Source: Pseudodesulfovibrio senegalensis (GTDB lineage: Bacteria > Desulfobacterota > Desulfovibrionia > Desulfovibrionales > Desulfovibrionaceae). Taken from it: 64,000 bases of DNA. The translations under genes were made by a program, and so were the position numbers. The notes under the pieces were generated by a model, which worked only from the letters and a program-made list of their open reading frames with translations, did no database searches and was not told the origin of the DNA. How positions within the stretch are numbered: position 1 is the first letter of the stretch; each line of letters begins with the position of its first letter. Below, one piece after another: positions 26,054-35,831 of this stretch. The stretch spans positions 1,178,001 through 1,242,000 of the forward strand of contig NZ_WAIE01000001.1 in assembly GCF_008830225.1 (NCBI RefSeq), read 5' to 3'.

Positions 26054-28261
26054 ATGTCCGAAAATAAGAAAGCGCGCCTTGACGACGCTGAGGTCGTCAA
26101 CATTGTCTACCGCAATACGGAAAATGGTTATGTTATCGCACGGGTGAATTCCAAGAATGAGCCCGGGATGATCACTATTACCGGAATTCTGGGCGATGTG
26201 CAGGCCGGGGAGTCGCTGACTCTGAACGGCAAATGGAAGGTGCATCCCAAGTACGGGCCGCAGTTTGAGGTGGAGACGTTCGAACAGTCTTTGCCGGCCA
26301 CGGAAAACGGGGTAATCAAATTCCTGCAGTCGTCCATCAAGGGGGTCGGAGAAAAAACCGCCACGTTGTTGGTCAACGAATATGGTGTTGGCGTGCTGGA
26401 CATCTTGGACGACGATCCTGAACAGCTTCTTGAAATCAGAGGAATATCCAAAAGGAAACTGAAAGATATCATTGAGTCGTGGGGCAAGCAGCGCGCCGTA
26501 AAGGATTTATTGGTTTTTTTGCAGACCCATGGAGTGCCCACCACGTTTGCAGGCAAGATATTCCACCTTTACGGAGCCCAAGCCGAACGCAAGTTGCGGG
26601 ATAATCCCTATGACCTTGCCTATGAAATTCGCGGTGTCGGTTTTCGTACGGCAGACCAGATGGCCCTGAAACTGGGCTTTGCCCATGATTCGTGGCAGCG
26701 GATTGAAGCGGCCATGGTATACACCCTGTTTACCTTGAGCGAGCGGGGTGGGCACATGTTTGTTCCCAAGGAGAAACTGCTGCACGAAGTTGGGCGCATG
26801 CTTGAGAACGTAGATGCCGAGCGTCTGGAAGAAGCCATATTTTCGTTGCAGGAAAAGCAGCGCATCCGCGTGGAAGATTTGCCTGAGCAGGACGTTGAAC
26901 AGGCGGTCTTTCTCATGCATTTCTACCATCATGAAAACGAGATTTCCCAACGATTGTACCAATTGGTGAGCCATCCCACTCCTGTTAGCAGGGAAAAGGT
27001 GGGCAAGGCTTTGCCTGCGGTTGAAAAGGTGCTGGGCTTTTCCCTTTCCGATGAGCAGCGCGACGCTGTTTTCGAGGCATGTTCCAACAAGGCGTTCATC
27101 ATTACGGGCGGTCCGGGAACCGGCAAGACGACAATAACCAAGGCCATTGTGCTCACGCTCAAGGAGCTGGGCCTGAAGATCAAGCTGGCGGCCCCCACGG
27201 GCAGGGCGGCCAAACGTCTTTCCGAAGCCACCGGGCTTGGCGCCCAGACCATTCACCGCCTGCTCCAGTATCAGCCGGACGGTGGATTCCAGTTTTGCCA
27301 GGACCAGAAGCTCAAGGCCGACGTGCTGGTCATCGACGAGGCCTCCATGGTGGACGCGCATTTGTGCGTTTCTGTTCTTCGGGCCTTGCCGCACACTTGC
27401 CGTCTTATTCTCGTGGGTGACATCAACCAGCTCCCCAGCGTCGGTCCGGGCAATGTCCTGGCCGACCTCATCAACAGCGAAATGGTTCCCTGCGCACGGC
27501 TCACGCATATTTTTCGTCAGGCGCAGGAAAGCTACATCGTGGTCAACGCGCACCGCATTAACAAGGGCGAGTTCCCGCTCGGACATCCGCAGGAAGCGCC
27601 CCAAGCGGATTTTTTCTGGATTCCGCAGGAAGATCAGACCACGGTGCAGAAACTTATTCTGGACAGCGTGTGCGACCGCATACCAAACCGTTACGGGCTG
27701 GACCCTTTGCGCGATATTCAGGTGCTGACCCCCATGCACAAGGGGGATGTAGGAACCGGAGCGCTGAACAAGGCCTTGCAGGAGCGGTTGAATCCGTTGC
27801 GCAACCGACAGGAAATCCGTCGTTCATTCTGTTCGTTCAGGGTAGGGGACCGGGTTCTCCAACTGCGCAACAATTACGATAAGGACGTTTTTAACGGCGA
27901 CCTTGGCCGTATTGTCGAACTGGACGCGCAAGAAAACGAACTGTTCGTGGACTTTGAAGGCAATTACGTTACCTACGAAAGTTCGGAACTGGACGACCTG
28001 ACGCTCGCCTATGCCGTGAGCGTCCACAAGTCGCAGGGAAGTGAATACCCGGCAGTGGTCATGCCCATCGTCACCCAGCATTACATGCTTTTGCAACGGA
28101 ATTTGCTGTATACCGGACTGACGCGCGCTCGGAATCTTGCGGTTCTGGTCGGCAGCAAAAAAGCTTTTTCCATTGGCCTGAACAACGTGACGGCCGGAAA
28201 ACGTTGCACCCACCTCGGATACCGTTTGCGCACGTTGTTCTCCGAAAACAGGCTTATCTGA
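26054..28261 (+). CDS. recD2: RecD-like 5'-3' DNA helicase (RecD2)
   Basis: This 735-aa SF1B helicase has an N-terminal OB-like region, a helix-hairpin-helix (SIKGVGEKTATLLVNEYG, about residues 95-112), Walker A GGPGTGKTTITKA (about 350-362), Walker B VLVIDEASMVD (about 420-430), motif III GDINQLPSVGPGNVL and motif VI LLYTGLTRARNLAVLVG near the C-terminus. RecD2 proteins act independently of RecBC. It follows recR by 29 bp and completes a DNA replication/repair run. Confidence 0.93.
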   Translation: MSENKKARLDDAEVVNIVYRNTENGYVIARVNSKNEPGMITITGILGDVQAGESLTLNGKWKVHPKYGPQFEVETFEQSLPATENGVIKFLQSSIKGVGEKTATLLVNEYGVGVLDILDDDPEQLLEIRGISKRKLKDIIESWGKQRAVKDLLVFLQTHGVPTTFAGKIFHLYGAQAERKLRDNPYDLAYEIRGVGFRTADQMALKLGFAHDSWQRIEAAMVYTLFTLSERGGHMFVPKEKLLHEVGRMLENVDAERLEEAIFSLQEKQRIRVEDLPEQDVEQAVFLMHFYHHENEISQRLYQLVSHPTPVSREKVGKALPAVEKVLGFSLSDEQRDAVFEACSNKAFIITGGPGTGKTTITKAIVLTLKELGLKIKLAAPTGRAAKRLSEATGLGAQTIHRLLQYQPDGGFQFCQDQKLKADVLVIDEASMVDAHLCVSVLRALPHTCRLILVGDINQLPSVGPGNVLADLINSEMVPCARLTHIFRQAQESYIVVNAHRINKGEFPLGHPQEAPQADFFWIPQEDQTTVQKLILDSVCDRIPNRYGLDPLRDIQVLTPMHKGDVGTGALNKALQERLNPLRNRQEIRRSFCSFRVGDRVLQLRNNYDKDVFNGDLGRIVELDAQENELFVDFEGNYVTYESSELDDLTLAYAVSVHKSQGSEYPAVVMPIVTQHYMLLQRNLLYTGLTRARNLAVLVGSKKAFSIGLNNVTAGKRCTHLGYRLRTLFSENRLI

Positions 28262-28380
28262 TTGTTCCGTTCGCACATCATGTAAATAAAAAACGTTCCG
28301 TCTTTCACCGAGGGCGGTTTTGGTGTATTGGTGCATGAAGATTCAATCCTGCCGATACCAATGAGAAAAAGGAGTGCCTC

Positions 28381-28884
28381 ATGTTGAGCGAAAAAATGCA
28401 GAATGCCATCAATGATCAGGTTAATTTCGAGATATTCAGCGCCCATATCTATCTTTCCATGGTTGCCTATTTTGAGGAGCAGGGCTTGTCCGGCTTTGCC
28501 AAATGGATGCGCGCCCAGTATCAGGAAGAGATTTTCCATGCCATGAAGATGTTCGATTACGTGCTGGAAGCTGGCGGCAGCGCCAAGCTCGGCACCATCG
28601 ATGCCCCGCCTTTGCAATGGGAAAGCCCCTTGGCCGCCTTTGAAAACGCACTGGAACACGAACAGATCGTGACCGGACGTATCAATGCGCTTATGGAACT
28701 GGCTCAGGAAGAAAAGGACCATGCCACGCAGATATTCCTGCAGTGGTTCGTTTCCGAGCAGGTCGAAGAAGAGGCCAGCGTGGGCGAGGTTGTCGGCAAA
28801 TTGCGCCTGGCCGGTGACGGAGGTGCTTTGTTCATGTTGGACCGCGACCTTTCTGCCCGCGTATTTACACCTCCGGCGGAATAG
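28381..28884 (+). CDS. Non-heme ferritin
   Basis: This 167-aa ferritin-like four-helix protein stores iron. Ferroxidase ligands match bacterial FtnA: Glu in NFEIFSAHIYLSM (about residue 17), Glu and His in QEEIFHAMKMFDY (about 49-53), Glu in ENALEHEQIV (about 93) and Gln/Glu in LQWFVSEQVEEE (about 121-128). AAAAGGAG precedes the ATG. It lies 9 bp upstream of a DsrE-like gene and is expected to be co-transcribed with it. Confidence 0.92.
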   Translation: MLSEKMQNAINDQVNFEIFSAHIYLSMVAYFEEQGLSGFAKWMRAQYQEEIFHAMKMFDYVLEAGGSAKLGTIDAPPLQWESPLAAFENALEHEQIVTGRINALMELAQEEKDHATQIFLQWFVSEQVEEEASVGEVVGKLRLAGDGGALFMLDRDLSARVFTPPAE

Positions 28885-28893
28885 GAGGAAATC

Positions 28894-29241
28894 ATGGCAA
28901 AAAATGCTTTGTTTGCATTTAACGGCGAGATGATGTGTTTTGTCCATGTGCTGCTGAATGCTCTGGATATGAAAGACAGGGGTGATGACGTTGTCATCAT
29001 CTTTGAAGGTTCGTCCACCGCGTTGATTTCGCAGCTGGGCAAGAAGGAAAATCCCTTTCACGGGCTGTATGCACGGGCCGTGGACACAGGCCTTGTTGTT
29101 GGCGCGTGCAAGGCGTGCTCGGCTAAACTGGGAGTCCTTGACGATGTGACCGCAGCAGGAATTCCCTTGCTGGATGATATGAGCGGACATCCTTCCATGG
29201 CCGCTTTTCAGGATAGGGGATACAACATCATAACTTTCTGA
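28894..29241 (+). CDS. DsrE-family-like small cytosolic protein
   Basis: This 115-aa protein has the alternating alpha/beta pattern of the DsrE/YchN fold: KNALFAFNGEMMCFVHVLLNALDMKDRGDDVVIIFEGSS at the N-terminus and a CKACSAKLG segment (Cys about 72 and 75). These Cys could take part in sulfur or persulfide handling, but no function is established for this subgroup. Its position next to ferritin might indicate an iron/sulfur or oxidative-stress link. AGGAGG lies before the start. Confidence 0.65.
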   Translation: MAKNALFAFNGEMMCFVHVLLNALDMKDRGDDVVIIFEGSSTALISQLGKKENPFHGLYARAVDTGLVVGACKACSAKLGVLDDVTAAGIPLLDDMSGHPSMAAFQDRGYNIITF

Positions 29242-29262
29242 GACCTTTTGGCATACGTTTCA

Positions 29263-29290
29263 GGGCGGCCATACATGGCCGCCTTTTTTT
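29263..29290 (+). terminator. Rho-independent terminator after the ferritin unit
   Basis: GGCGGCC (29264-29270) pairs with GGCCGCC (29277-29283) around a 6-nt loop, followed by seven T. Confidence 0.88.
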
Positions 29291-29375
29291 GTATGCATGG
29301 CAACAAAGTCTGGACAAATCTGTCGTGCTTTGCAAAAGCTCTCGAAACCACGAAACATGCCTGAGGTAAAAAACG

Positions 29376-31058
29376 ATGAGCAATGATCAGGAAAAGATAA
29401 TTTATTCCATGTACCGCGTTACCAAGCGGCATGGTCAGCGTGAAGTGTTGAAAGACATTTCCCTGTCCTATTTTTATGGAGCCAAAATCGGCGTACTGGG
29501 CCTCAATGGTTCGGGAAAAAGCTCGCTTCTCAAGATTCTGGCGGGGGTGGACAAGGATTTTGAAGGTGAAACTCATGTCACTCCCGGTCACACACTTGGC
29601 TACCTCGAACAGGAGCCTCTTGTGGACGAGACGCGCACCGTGCGTCAGGTCGTTGAGGAAGGCGTGGGCGAGATAATGGCCTTGGTCAATGAGTTCAACG
29701 AAATCAATGAAAAATTTGCCGAGCCCATGGAAGCCGACGAAATGGATGCCCTGATCCAGCGTCAGGCCGAAGTGCAGGAACTCATGGACGCCAAGGGCGC
29801 ATGGGATATCGATTCCCGGCTTGAAATGGCCATGGACGCCCTGCGATGCCCGGACGGGGACACGCCTGTTTCCGTAATTTCCGGCGGAGAACGCCGCCGC
29901 GTGGCCTTGTGCAGACTGCTGCTGCAAAGCCCTGACATCTTGCTGTTGGACGAACCCACCAACCATTTGGACGCGGAGTCGGTTGCCTGGCTTGAACGCT
30001 ACCTGCAACAATTTCCCGGAACCGTCATAGCCGTTACCCATGACCGCTATTTTCTGGACAACGTGGCTGGCTGGATTCTGGAGCTGGACCGGGGACGTGG
30101 CATTCCATGGAAAGGAAACTACTCCTCATGGCTGGACCAGAAACAGAATCGTCTGGCCCAGGAAAAACGGGACGCCAGTGAACGGCGCAAAACCTTGCAA
30201 CGCGAGCTGGAGTGGATTCGCATGAGTCCCAAAGGACGACGCAAGAAAAGCAAGGCGCGCATCAATGCTTACGATGCCATGGTTTCGCATGAAAGCATGG
30301 AACGGGCGAACGAACTGGAGATTTTTATTCCCCCGGGGCAGCGTCTTGGAGATCAGGTCATCGTGGCCCAAGGAGTGACCAAGTCCATGGGGGACAGGTT
30401 GCTTGTGGACGGCATGGATTTCATCATTCCTCCCAACGCCATCGTTGGTATTGTCGGCCCCAACGGCGCAGGTAAATCAACGTTGTTCAACATGATCAGC
30501 GGTGCGGAACAACCGGATCAGGGGGTGCTTACCGTTGGTGAGAGCGTTGATCTCGCCTATGTGGATCAGAATCGCGATTCCCTGGAAAGCGGAAAGTCCG
30601 TGTATGAAGTCATCAGCGGCGGACAGGAGAGCATCTGGCTCGGGACCCGTGAAATCAATGCCCGGGCCTATTGCGGTCGGTTCAACTTCAACGGTTCCGA
30701 CCAGCAGAAACCTGTGGATGTATTGTCCGGCGGCGAGCGGAACCGGGTGCATCTGGCCAACATGCTCAAGTCCGGGGCCAACGTAATCCTGCTGGACGAA
30801 CCTACCAACGACCTTGATGTGAACACCATGCGCGCGCTGGAAGACGCCTTGGAAAACTTTGCCGGATGCGTGCTGGTCATCAGTCACGATCGTTGGTTCC
30901 TTGATCGTATTGCCACGCACATCATTGCCTTTGAAGGCGATTCCAAGGTCGTGTTCGTGGAAGGCAACTATTCCGACTACGAAGCGGACCGAAAGAAGCG
31001 CCTCGGGGCAGAGGCTGAGCAGCCGCATCGGTTGAAGTTCAGGAAATTGACTCGCTAA
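29376..31058 (+). CDS. ettA: ABC-F translation factor EttA
   Basis: This 560-aa ABC-F protein has two ATP-binding domains and no membrane part. Domain 1 has Walker A GLNGSGKSSLLK (about residues 45-56), signature ISGGERRRVALC (about 167-178) and LLLDEPTNHLDAES. The linker contains a basic PtIM-like stretch (SPKGRRKKSKARINAYDAM, about 285-303). Domain 2 has GPNGAGKSTLFN (about 363-374), LSGGERNRVHLA and LLDEPTNDLDVNT. Length and linker fit EttA, the energy-sensing translational throttle acting at the ribosomal E site. Confidence 0.9.
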   Translation: MSNDQEKIIYSMYRVTKRHGQREVLKDISLSYFYGAKIGVLGLNGSGKSSLLKILAGVDKDFEGETHVTPGHTLGYLEQEPLVDETRTVRQVVEEGVGEIMALVNEFNEINEKFAEPMEADEMDALIQRQAEVQELMDAKGAWDIDSRLEMAMDALRCPDGDTPVSVISGGERRRVALCRLLLQSPDILLLDEPTNHLDAESVAWLERYLQQFPGTVIAVTHDRYFLDNVAGWILELDRGRGIPWKGNYSSWLDQKQNRLAQEKRDASERRKTLQRELEWIRMSPKGRRKKSKARINAYDAMVSHESMERANELEIFIPPGQRLGDQVIVAQGVTKSMGDRLLVDGMDFIIPPNAIVGIVGPNGAGKSTLFNMISGAEQPDQGVLTVGESVDLAYVDQNRDSLESGKSVYEVISGGQESIWLGTREINARAYCGRFNFNGSDQQKPVDVLSGGERNRVHLANMLKSGANVILLDEPTNDLDVNTMRALEDALENFAGCVLVISHDRWFLDRIATHIIAFEGDSKVVFVEGNYSDYEADRKKRLGAEAEQPHRLKFRKLTR

Positions 31059-31071
31059 TACAGAAAAGCAA

Positions 31072-31096
31072 AGGGTGTCGACGCAGGTCGGCACCC
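31072..31096. terminator. Shared hairpin between ettA and the GGDEF/EAL gene
   Basis: AGGGTG-TCGAC pairs with GTCG-GCACCCT across a 4-nt loop. On the minus strand it is followed by a T-rich run (TTTGCTTTTC), so it is a better terminator for the convergent gene than for ettA. Confidence 0.55.
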
Positions 31097-31103
31097 TAAG
31101 TTT

Positions 31104-33404
31104 CTAGCGGCCCGGAGGGCTGGTGCCCAACGGTGGACGCCTGTCCTTGGCATAGGCGTTGCCGGGAATTGACTTGGCGTATTTCTTGATCGCGGCAGCT
31201 CGTTCGCCCACCTCCATGAGCGTACAGTGGCCGTTGATCTCGATGACTCCGAGCGAAATGGAAACAAGCGGGTATTCGCGCTCCTTGCCGTCCCGCCCCC
31301 TGGCCAGAATCCAGCCTCGATCGCGGTCCTGTTCCGAATAATAGTATTTTACAATGCGCTTGAAGCAGCGCAAGGCTGAAATGCATGTCTTTTCAACTGC
31401 TTCCGGACGCGTGATCAGAACAAAGTCATCGCCTCCGATATGGCCAAGCATGGAGTTTTCCGGGCAGTGCTTGCGTATGGCCCAACTGAGGATGTGCGCG
31501 GCCAGCTTGATGATGGCATCGCCCTTCTGAAATCCGTAAGTATCGTTGTAGACCTTGAAGTGGTCAAGATCAGCGTAAATAATGCTGAAGGCGTTCCCCG
31601 CGTCGATTTTTCCCTCAACTTCCTGCTCAATGGCAACATTGCCGGGCAAACCGGTCAACGGATTGGTTCCGCGGGCCATTTCCACCTGCACCTTGGCCAG
31701 CGTGTTCAACAATTTCTGAACGGACACCGCACCATAGAGCTTGCCCTTGCGGGTCACGATCACGTCATCATAGGCCTTGAGGGTCTCACGGGCCATTGCC
31801 AGACGGGCCGCCTGTTCCACGGGCATATTTTCATCGACGATCAACGGTTCTTCATCCATGACCGAGGAAAGAGGACGTTTGAAAAAGAGCGCCACTCCGT
31901 ATTGCGAGGAAAGCTGACGGTTGAGGTGATATTCCATGATCAGCCCTCTGGGCACGTCATTTTCGGATGTGACCACAATGCACGAGAACTGCACGTTGTT
32001 TTTGAAGAAATCTTGCGCATCCGAAACAAGAAACGATTCGTCCACGGAATAGGGGGCTTCGGCCACCTGCCCAACGGGCATGGAACAGGAAAACGCCTTG
32101 CGCGACATGTCGTTGATCGAATTTAGCTCCTTGCAGTGCGGAGCCAAATCCGGGCGAGGGAACTCGGGGTAGCCGAGAAAATAGCCTTGCCCGAAATGGA
32201 CGTTGATATCCAACAGACAAACGGCCTGTTCCTTGGTTTCAATGCCTTCGGCTATGATTTTGGAGCCTATTTTGTCGGCAAAGGTGACGGTTGTTTCAAC
32301 AAGAGCCCGTTTGACGGGGTCGCGATGAATATTTTCGATAAGCGCTTTATCGAGCTTGATGTATTCCGGCTGCAGATCCGCAACCGTGCTGAGGCCGGAA
32401 TAGCCGGAGCCCGTATCATCGAGAGCGATTCGAAAACCCTGATTTCGGTAGTGCTCGAGCGTTCGATAAAAAAGGCTGAAATCCTGTATGCTGTGACGTT
32501 CCGTGATTTCAAAAACGATGTTTTCAGCGTTCAATCCGACCTCCTCGAGCAGCTGGATGGTTTTGCCCGGAGTAAACGACGGGTCCGCCATTGTTTTTGG
32601 ATGAATATTCAGAAAAAGACGCTGATTTTTTGTTATGGGACCGAGGTTTTGAATGGCCTTTCGCCTGCATATTTCTTCAAGCGAAAACAGGCTTCCGAGC
32701 TGTTCGGCCATTTCAAACATCATGAGCGGGGATTGAAACGGCGACCCTTGCGGGCCTCGTGCCAATGCTTCCCAACCGTAAACGCTGCCTGTACGGAAAT
32801 CCAGAATCGGCTGATATTTACAGCTAATATTTTGCTGACGGATTATGGTGTTGAAATGATCAGTTATCTCAAGGTCATTGAGCTTCATGGGTTGTCCGGC
32901 ACAAAGCTGGGCTTCACGAATTCCTTTCCAAAAGGAATCTTTCCAATCCGATCCGGCTTCAATGATGGAATACCCCATGCCTAGTTCTATTCCCAGTCCG
33001 GTCCATTTCAGCATGGTCCGCTTCAGGGCGTTTTGCGCCTTGAGCTTGAACGAATAGGCCAGATCACCAAGCCCTTTTTGCGACATGTCGCCACAAGGCC
33101 AGACAAGAGCGTATTTGCCGCTGCCCACTGCCACGACCGACGATGACGCGCATTGCCGTTGCTCATGGGCGGCTTTTTCAAGGGAATCCCGCAATTCCCT
33201 GTCTAACTGACCGACAAAATCATTGCCGTACATTTGCTTGAAAAGACGGTAGTCACGAATGATGACCAGCAACAGGTTGGAATTTCTTTTTTCATCCATA
33301 CTCTGAAGGAGTGAAGATTTTTCAGACAATACGAGATGCATGGGATCGCCTTTCAGGTGTTTATCCGGGTCGTGTTTCCAGAATCGAAAAATGGAATGAC
33401 TCAT
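31104..33404 (-). CDS. EAL-CBS-GGDEF cyclic-di-GMP signalling protein
   Basis: This 766-aa cytosolic protein has four parts. Residues about 25-175 resemble a degenerate GGDEF domain (GSGKYALV in place of the signature). An EAL phosphodiesterase domain (about 185-425) keeps the catalytic pattern: YGWEALARGP, LFLNIHP, VFEITE, ALDDTGSGYSG, YIKLDK, AEGIE. A CBS-pair sensor region spans about 465-590. A GGDEF domain (about 600-750) has GHIGGDDFVLI. It may make, break or sense c-di-GMP. An upstream in-frame ATG at 33422 lacks a ribosome site, so I chose 33404. Confidence 0.88.
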   Translation of the reverse strand: MSHSIFRFWKHDPDKHLKGDPMHLVLSEKSSLLQSMDEKRNSNLLLVIIRDYRLFKQMYGNDFVGQLDRELRDSLEKAAHEQRQCASSSVVAVGSGKYALVWPCGDMSQKGLGDLAYSFKLKAQNALKRTMLKWTGLGIELGMGYSIIEAGSDWKDSFWKGIREAQLCAGQPMKLNDLEITDHFNTIIRQQNISCKYQPILDFRTGSVYGWEALARGPQGSPFQSPLMMFEMAEQLGSLFSLEEICRRKAIQNLGPITKNQRLFLNIHPKTMADPSFTPGKTIQLLEEVGLNAENIVFEITERHSIQDFSLFYRTLEHYRNQGFRIALDDTGSGYSGLSTVADLQPEYIKLDKALIENIHRDPVKRALVETTVTFADKIGSKIIAEGIETKEQAVCLLDINVHFGQGYFLGYPEFPRPDLAPHCKELNSINDMSRKAFSCSMPVGQVAEAPYSVDESFLVSDAQDFFKNNVQFSCIVVTSENDVPRGLIMEYHLNRQLSSQYGVALFFKRPLSSVMDEEPLIVDENMPVEQAARLAMARETLKAYDDVIVTRKGKLYGAVSVQKLLNTLAKVQVEMARGTNPLTGLPGNVAIEQEVEGKIDAGNAFSIIYADLDHFKVYNDTYGFQKGDAIIKLAAHILSWAIRKHCPENSMLGHIGGDDFVLITRPEAVEKTCISALRCFKRIVKYYYSEQDRDRGWILARGRDGKEREYPLVSISLGVIEINGHCTLMEVGERAAAIKKYAKSIPGNAYAKDRRPPLGTSPPGR

Positions 33405-33585
33405 TGTAGTTTCCGCCCGCATTACGAAGGTCGTATGTGGTTTGATGTATCCTCGTATGCTAACTCTGCTTGAATTCGTGGTGTTCCAGAATTGTTACGA
33501 TTGCTCAAAAAAATGCCCGTCCAAATGTAACAAAAAAGGCGGAAGCCGAAGCCTCCGCCTGATGATTCGAATGGTGAACCGGTGA

Positions 33586-35823
33586 TTATCGATAATACAG
33601 GTTTCTGCCACCGATTGTCAGGAAAGCCTGATGCAGATTCTTTCTGATGTCCCGACGGTCCCAAACGCCCTGGATATGGCCGCGGGACAACGCCTTGTAG
33701 CAGTTGTGATAGTCAGGCGGGATATCCACCCCCGTGGTTTCCTTGATCACTCCCGGACCAGCAAAACCGATTCGTGACGAACGAACCGCATATTGGTAGG
33801 GCGAACAACCGAGAAATGAAGCCAGGGGGCCTGCGTAGGAGTTGGTGTCGTAGAGCACGATATACAGCCCGCCAGCGTCAATGTAGCGACGCACGGCCAT
33901 GGTCACGCGGGGCATTTGGATAAGACCATTGACGCCTTCCTGAATGCGGATTCCGGCAGTACCGTGAATATATGCAAGGAATGGCTGGTGTTTTTTCTGG
34001 GCGAGTTCAAGGGCACGGATGAATTTTTCACCCTCGGCAGCTCCGACCGACCCGCCACGGAATTTGGCCACCAGCATGGCGCAGGTCAGCCGAATGCCTT
34101 CCAGCGACGTGTTGAACGTCATGCACCCGCTTTCCATGTTGTTTTTCTGTTTGGCAGCCTGAACACGTTCGTCGAAATCGGGGAAATTGGTCGGGTTTCC
34201 GGCCGATATGTTTCGGTTGAATTCCAGAATGGAACCAGTATCGAACACGTTGTGGAGATACCACTGATATTCCATAGGAAAGTGGTGACCGCAGTTAGGG
34301 CAGACGCCAGCATAATCAGTAAAGAGGTCGCGCGCCCAGATGTCGAGACACCCACGTCGGTCGGAGAAGGGGCAGGATACTTCTCTGTCGATGGCCGCTT
34401 GAGGGCTGACATACCCGCGCCCGTTGGTCTCCGGCATTGATTTTTTCGGTTCGGAAAGACCGGTCAGTTCCATTTCCACCTGTTTCGACTTGGAACCAAG
34501 TCCTATCTTTTTCAGGATGCCGTGCCATGCCGAACCCAGCTTTCCGGTCACCACGTGAACTTCGTCCGTGACTTCTTCTGCAATGCGGGTGAAACGCTGT
34601 TGGGTTGGTTTGACAATGCCGTATGCTATGGCCGCATACGTGGTGGAGATGACACCGGAGCGTGCCGCATTGACGCGTTCCCAAAAAGTTCGCTTGTCTT
34701 CATAGGCGTGCCGGGCCAACGCTCTGTATTTTTTGAAACGACGGTCCAGCAGCCGCTCTCTGGCCCTTTCAGTCAGGTTCCAACGAACTATGACATCGGC
34801 ATCCCGCTTGAACAGACGCATGGACAGTCCACGCAAAAAACGCATGCTACGCACGCTCAGCGTAACTTCGTCCGTGGCATGAATAACCTGTTCGCGCAGC
34901 TGACGATAAAAATCGAAATGCTCGGCACGAGCGCCCAGAGGAGGCTCCTGCACGATTTCATCAATATAGCCGTTGGCGAGGTTGTCCTGCGCAGTTATGC
35001 GCTGATGTATGGCACAGCGTTCAATCAGTTCCTGCGAGGCCCTTTGCGGAGGACGGATGCGTCCTTCTATCGCTGCCGCGCCTTCGGGTGAAATGACCGA
35101 ATAATATCCGTGTGAAAGCATGAGACGTTTATCGGCCATGCCGATGGCTTCGGCGCCGCCCGAGCCTCCCTCGGAAAAAATAGCGATAATCGGAACGTTC
35201 AGTCCACACATTTCGTAAATGTTCTCGGCTATTTGCTGAGCAGCTCCCGGAAAGTCCTCGACAGGATACGAACCCGGAGTATTTACGTAGGCATGAATGG
35301 GAATTTGTTCCCTGGCAGCGACTTTCATATATTTCAGAGCCTTGTAATTCCCCCAAGGCTTGATGGATCCGCCGTTGCGGAACTCTTCGCCGTGCCCCTT
35401 TTCCTGTCCCACGACCATGACCGGCTGGTTGATGATGGTCTTACCTTTCCTGCGCGTTACATAGGCGCGCGCAATAACCAGGCCGGGATCGATGCTGTGT
35501 TCGTCCTGCCCGCCGATTTCATTGTAGTTGTCATAAACGTTTTCAAGGATATCCTTGAGACTGACCCGTTGCGGATGCCGCACGATACGGACTTTGTCCA
35601 TGGCCGAGAGGCGCGCATCAAGTGAGACCTCAAGGGTCTCCATGCGTTTTTGCAGGGCTTTGAGCGCATGAGAGGATGCCTCTTCGGAGTCGAAGGCGTT
35701 GGGGTCATATTCCACAATGCGACGCATGAGCTCATCCAGTTCGGGACAATCCTTGTCGGCAAGGATTTCACGTGCATAATCAGCTCGCTGCTGCAATTCG
35801 GTCTTTTGTTTTTCAAGACTCAT
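33586..35823 (-). CDS. Fused acetyl-CoA carboxylase carboxyltransferase (AccA-AccD order)
   Basis: This 745-aa protein joins both carboxyltransferase halves. Residues about 40-330 are AccA-like (VGQEKGHGEEFRNGG, NTPGSYPVEDFPGAAQQIAENIYEM, SEGGSGGAEAIGM, SVISPEGAAAIEG). Residues about 455-745 are AccD-like, with a zinc ribbon (Cys about 461 and 469, then CPNC) and FRGGSVGAAEGEKF, GTAGIRIQEGVN, IGFAGPGVI. It would transfer carboxyl from biotin to acetyl-CoA for malonyl-CoA. The first Cys pair is spaced CX7C rather than CX2C, an unusual zinc arrangement. It follows the biotin carboxylase by 8 bp. Confidence 0.88.
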   Translation of the reverse strand: MSLEKQKTELQQRADYAREILADKDCPELDELMRRIVEYDPNAFDSEEASSHALKALQKRMETLEVSLDARLSAMDKVRIVRHPQRVSLKDILENVYDNYNEIGGQDEHSIDPGLVIARAYVTRRKGKTIINQPVMVVGQEKGHGEEFRNGGSIKPWGNYKALKYMKVAAREQIPIHAYVNTPGSYPVEDFPGAAQQIAENIYEMCGLNVPIIAIFSEGGSGGAEAIGMADKRLMLSHGYYSVISPEGAAAIEGRIRPPQRASQELIERCAIHQRITAQDNLANGYIDEIVQEPPLGARAEHFDFYRQLREQVIHATDEVTLSVRSMRFLRGLSMRLFKRDADVIVRWNLTERARERLLDRRFKKYRALARHAYEDKRTFWERVNAARSGVISTTYAAIAYGIVKPTQQRFTRIAEEVTDEVHVVTGKLGSAWHGILKKIGLGSKSKQVEMELTGLSEPKKSMPETNGRGYVSPQAAIDREVSCPFSDRRGCLDIWARDLFTDYAGVCPNCGHHFPMEYQWYLHNVFDTGSILEFNRNISAGNPTNFPDFDERVQAAKQKNNMESGCMTFNTSLEGIRLTCAMLVAKFRGGSVGAAEGEKFIRALELAQKKHQPFLAYIHGTAGIRIQEGVNGLIQMPRVTMAVRRYIDAGGLYIVLYDTNSYAGPLASFLGCSPYQYAVRSSRIGFAGPGVIKETTGVDIPPDYHNCYKALSRGHIQGVWDRRDIRKNLHQAFLTIGGRNLYYR

Positions 35824-35831
35824 ATCGGTAT

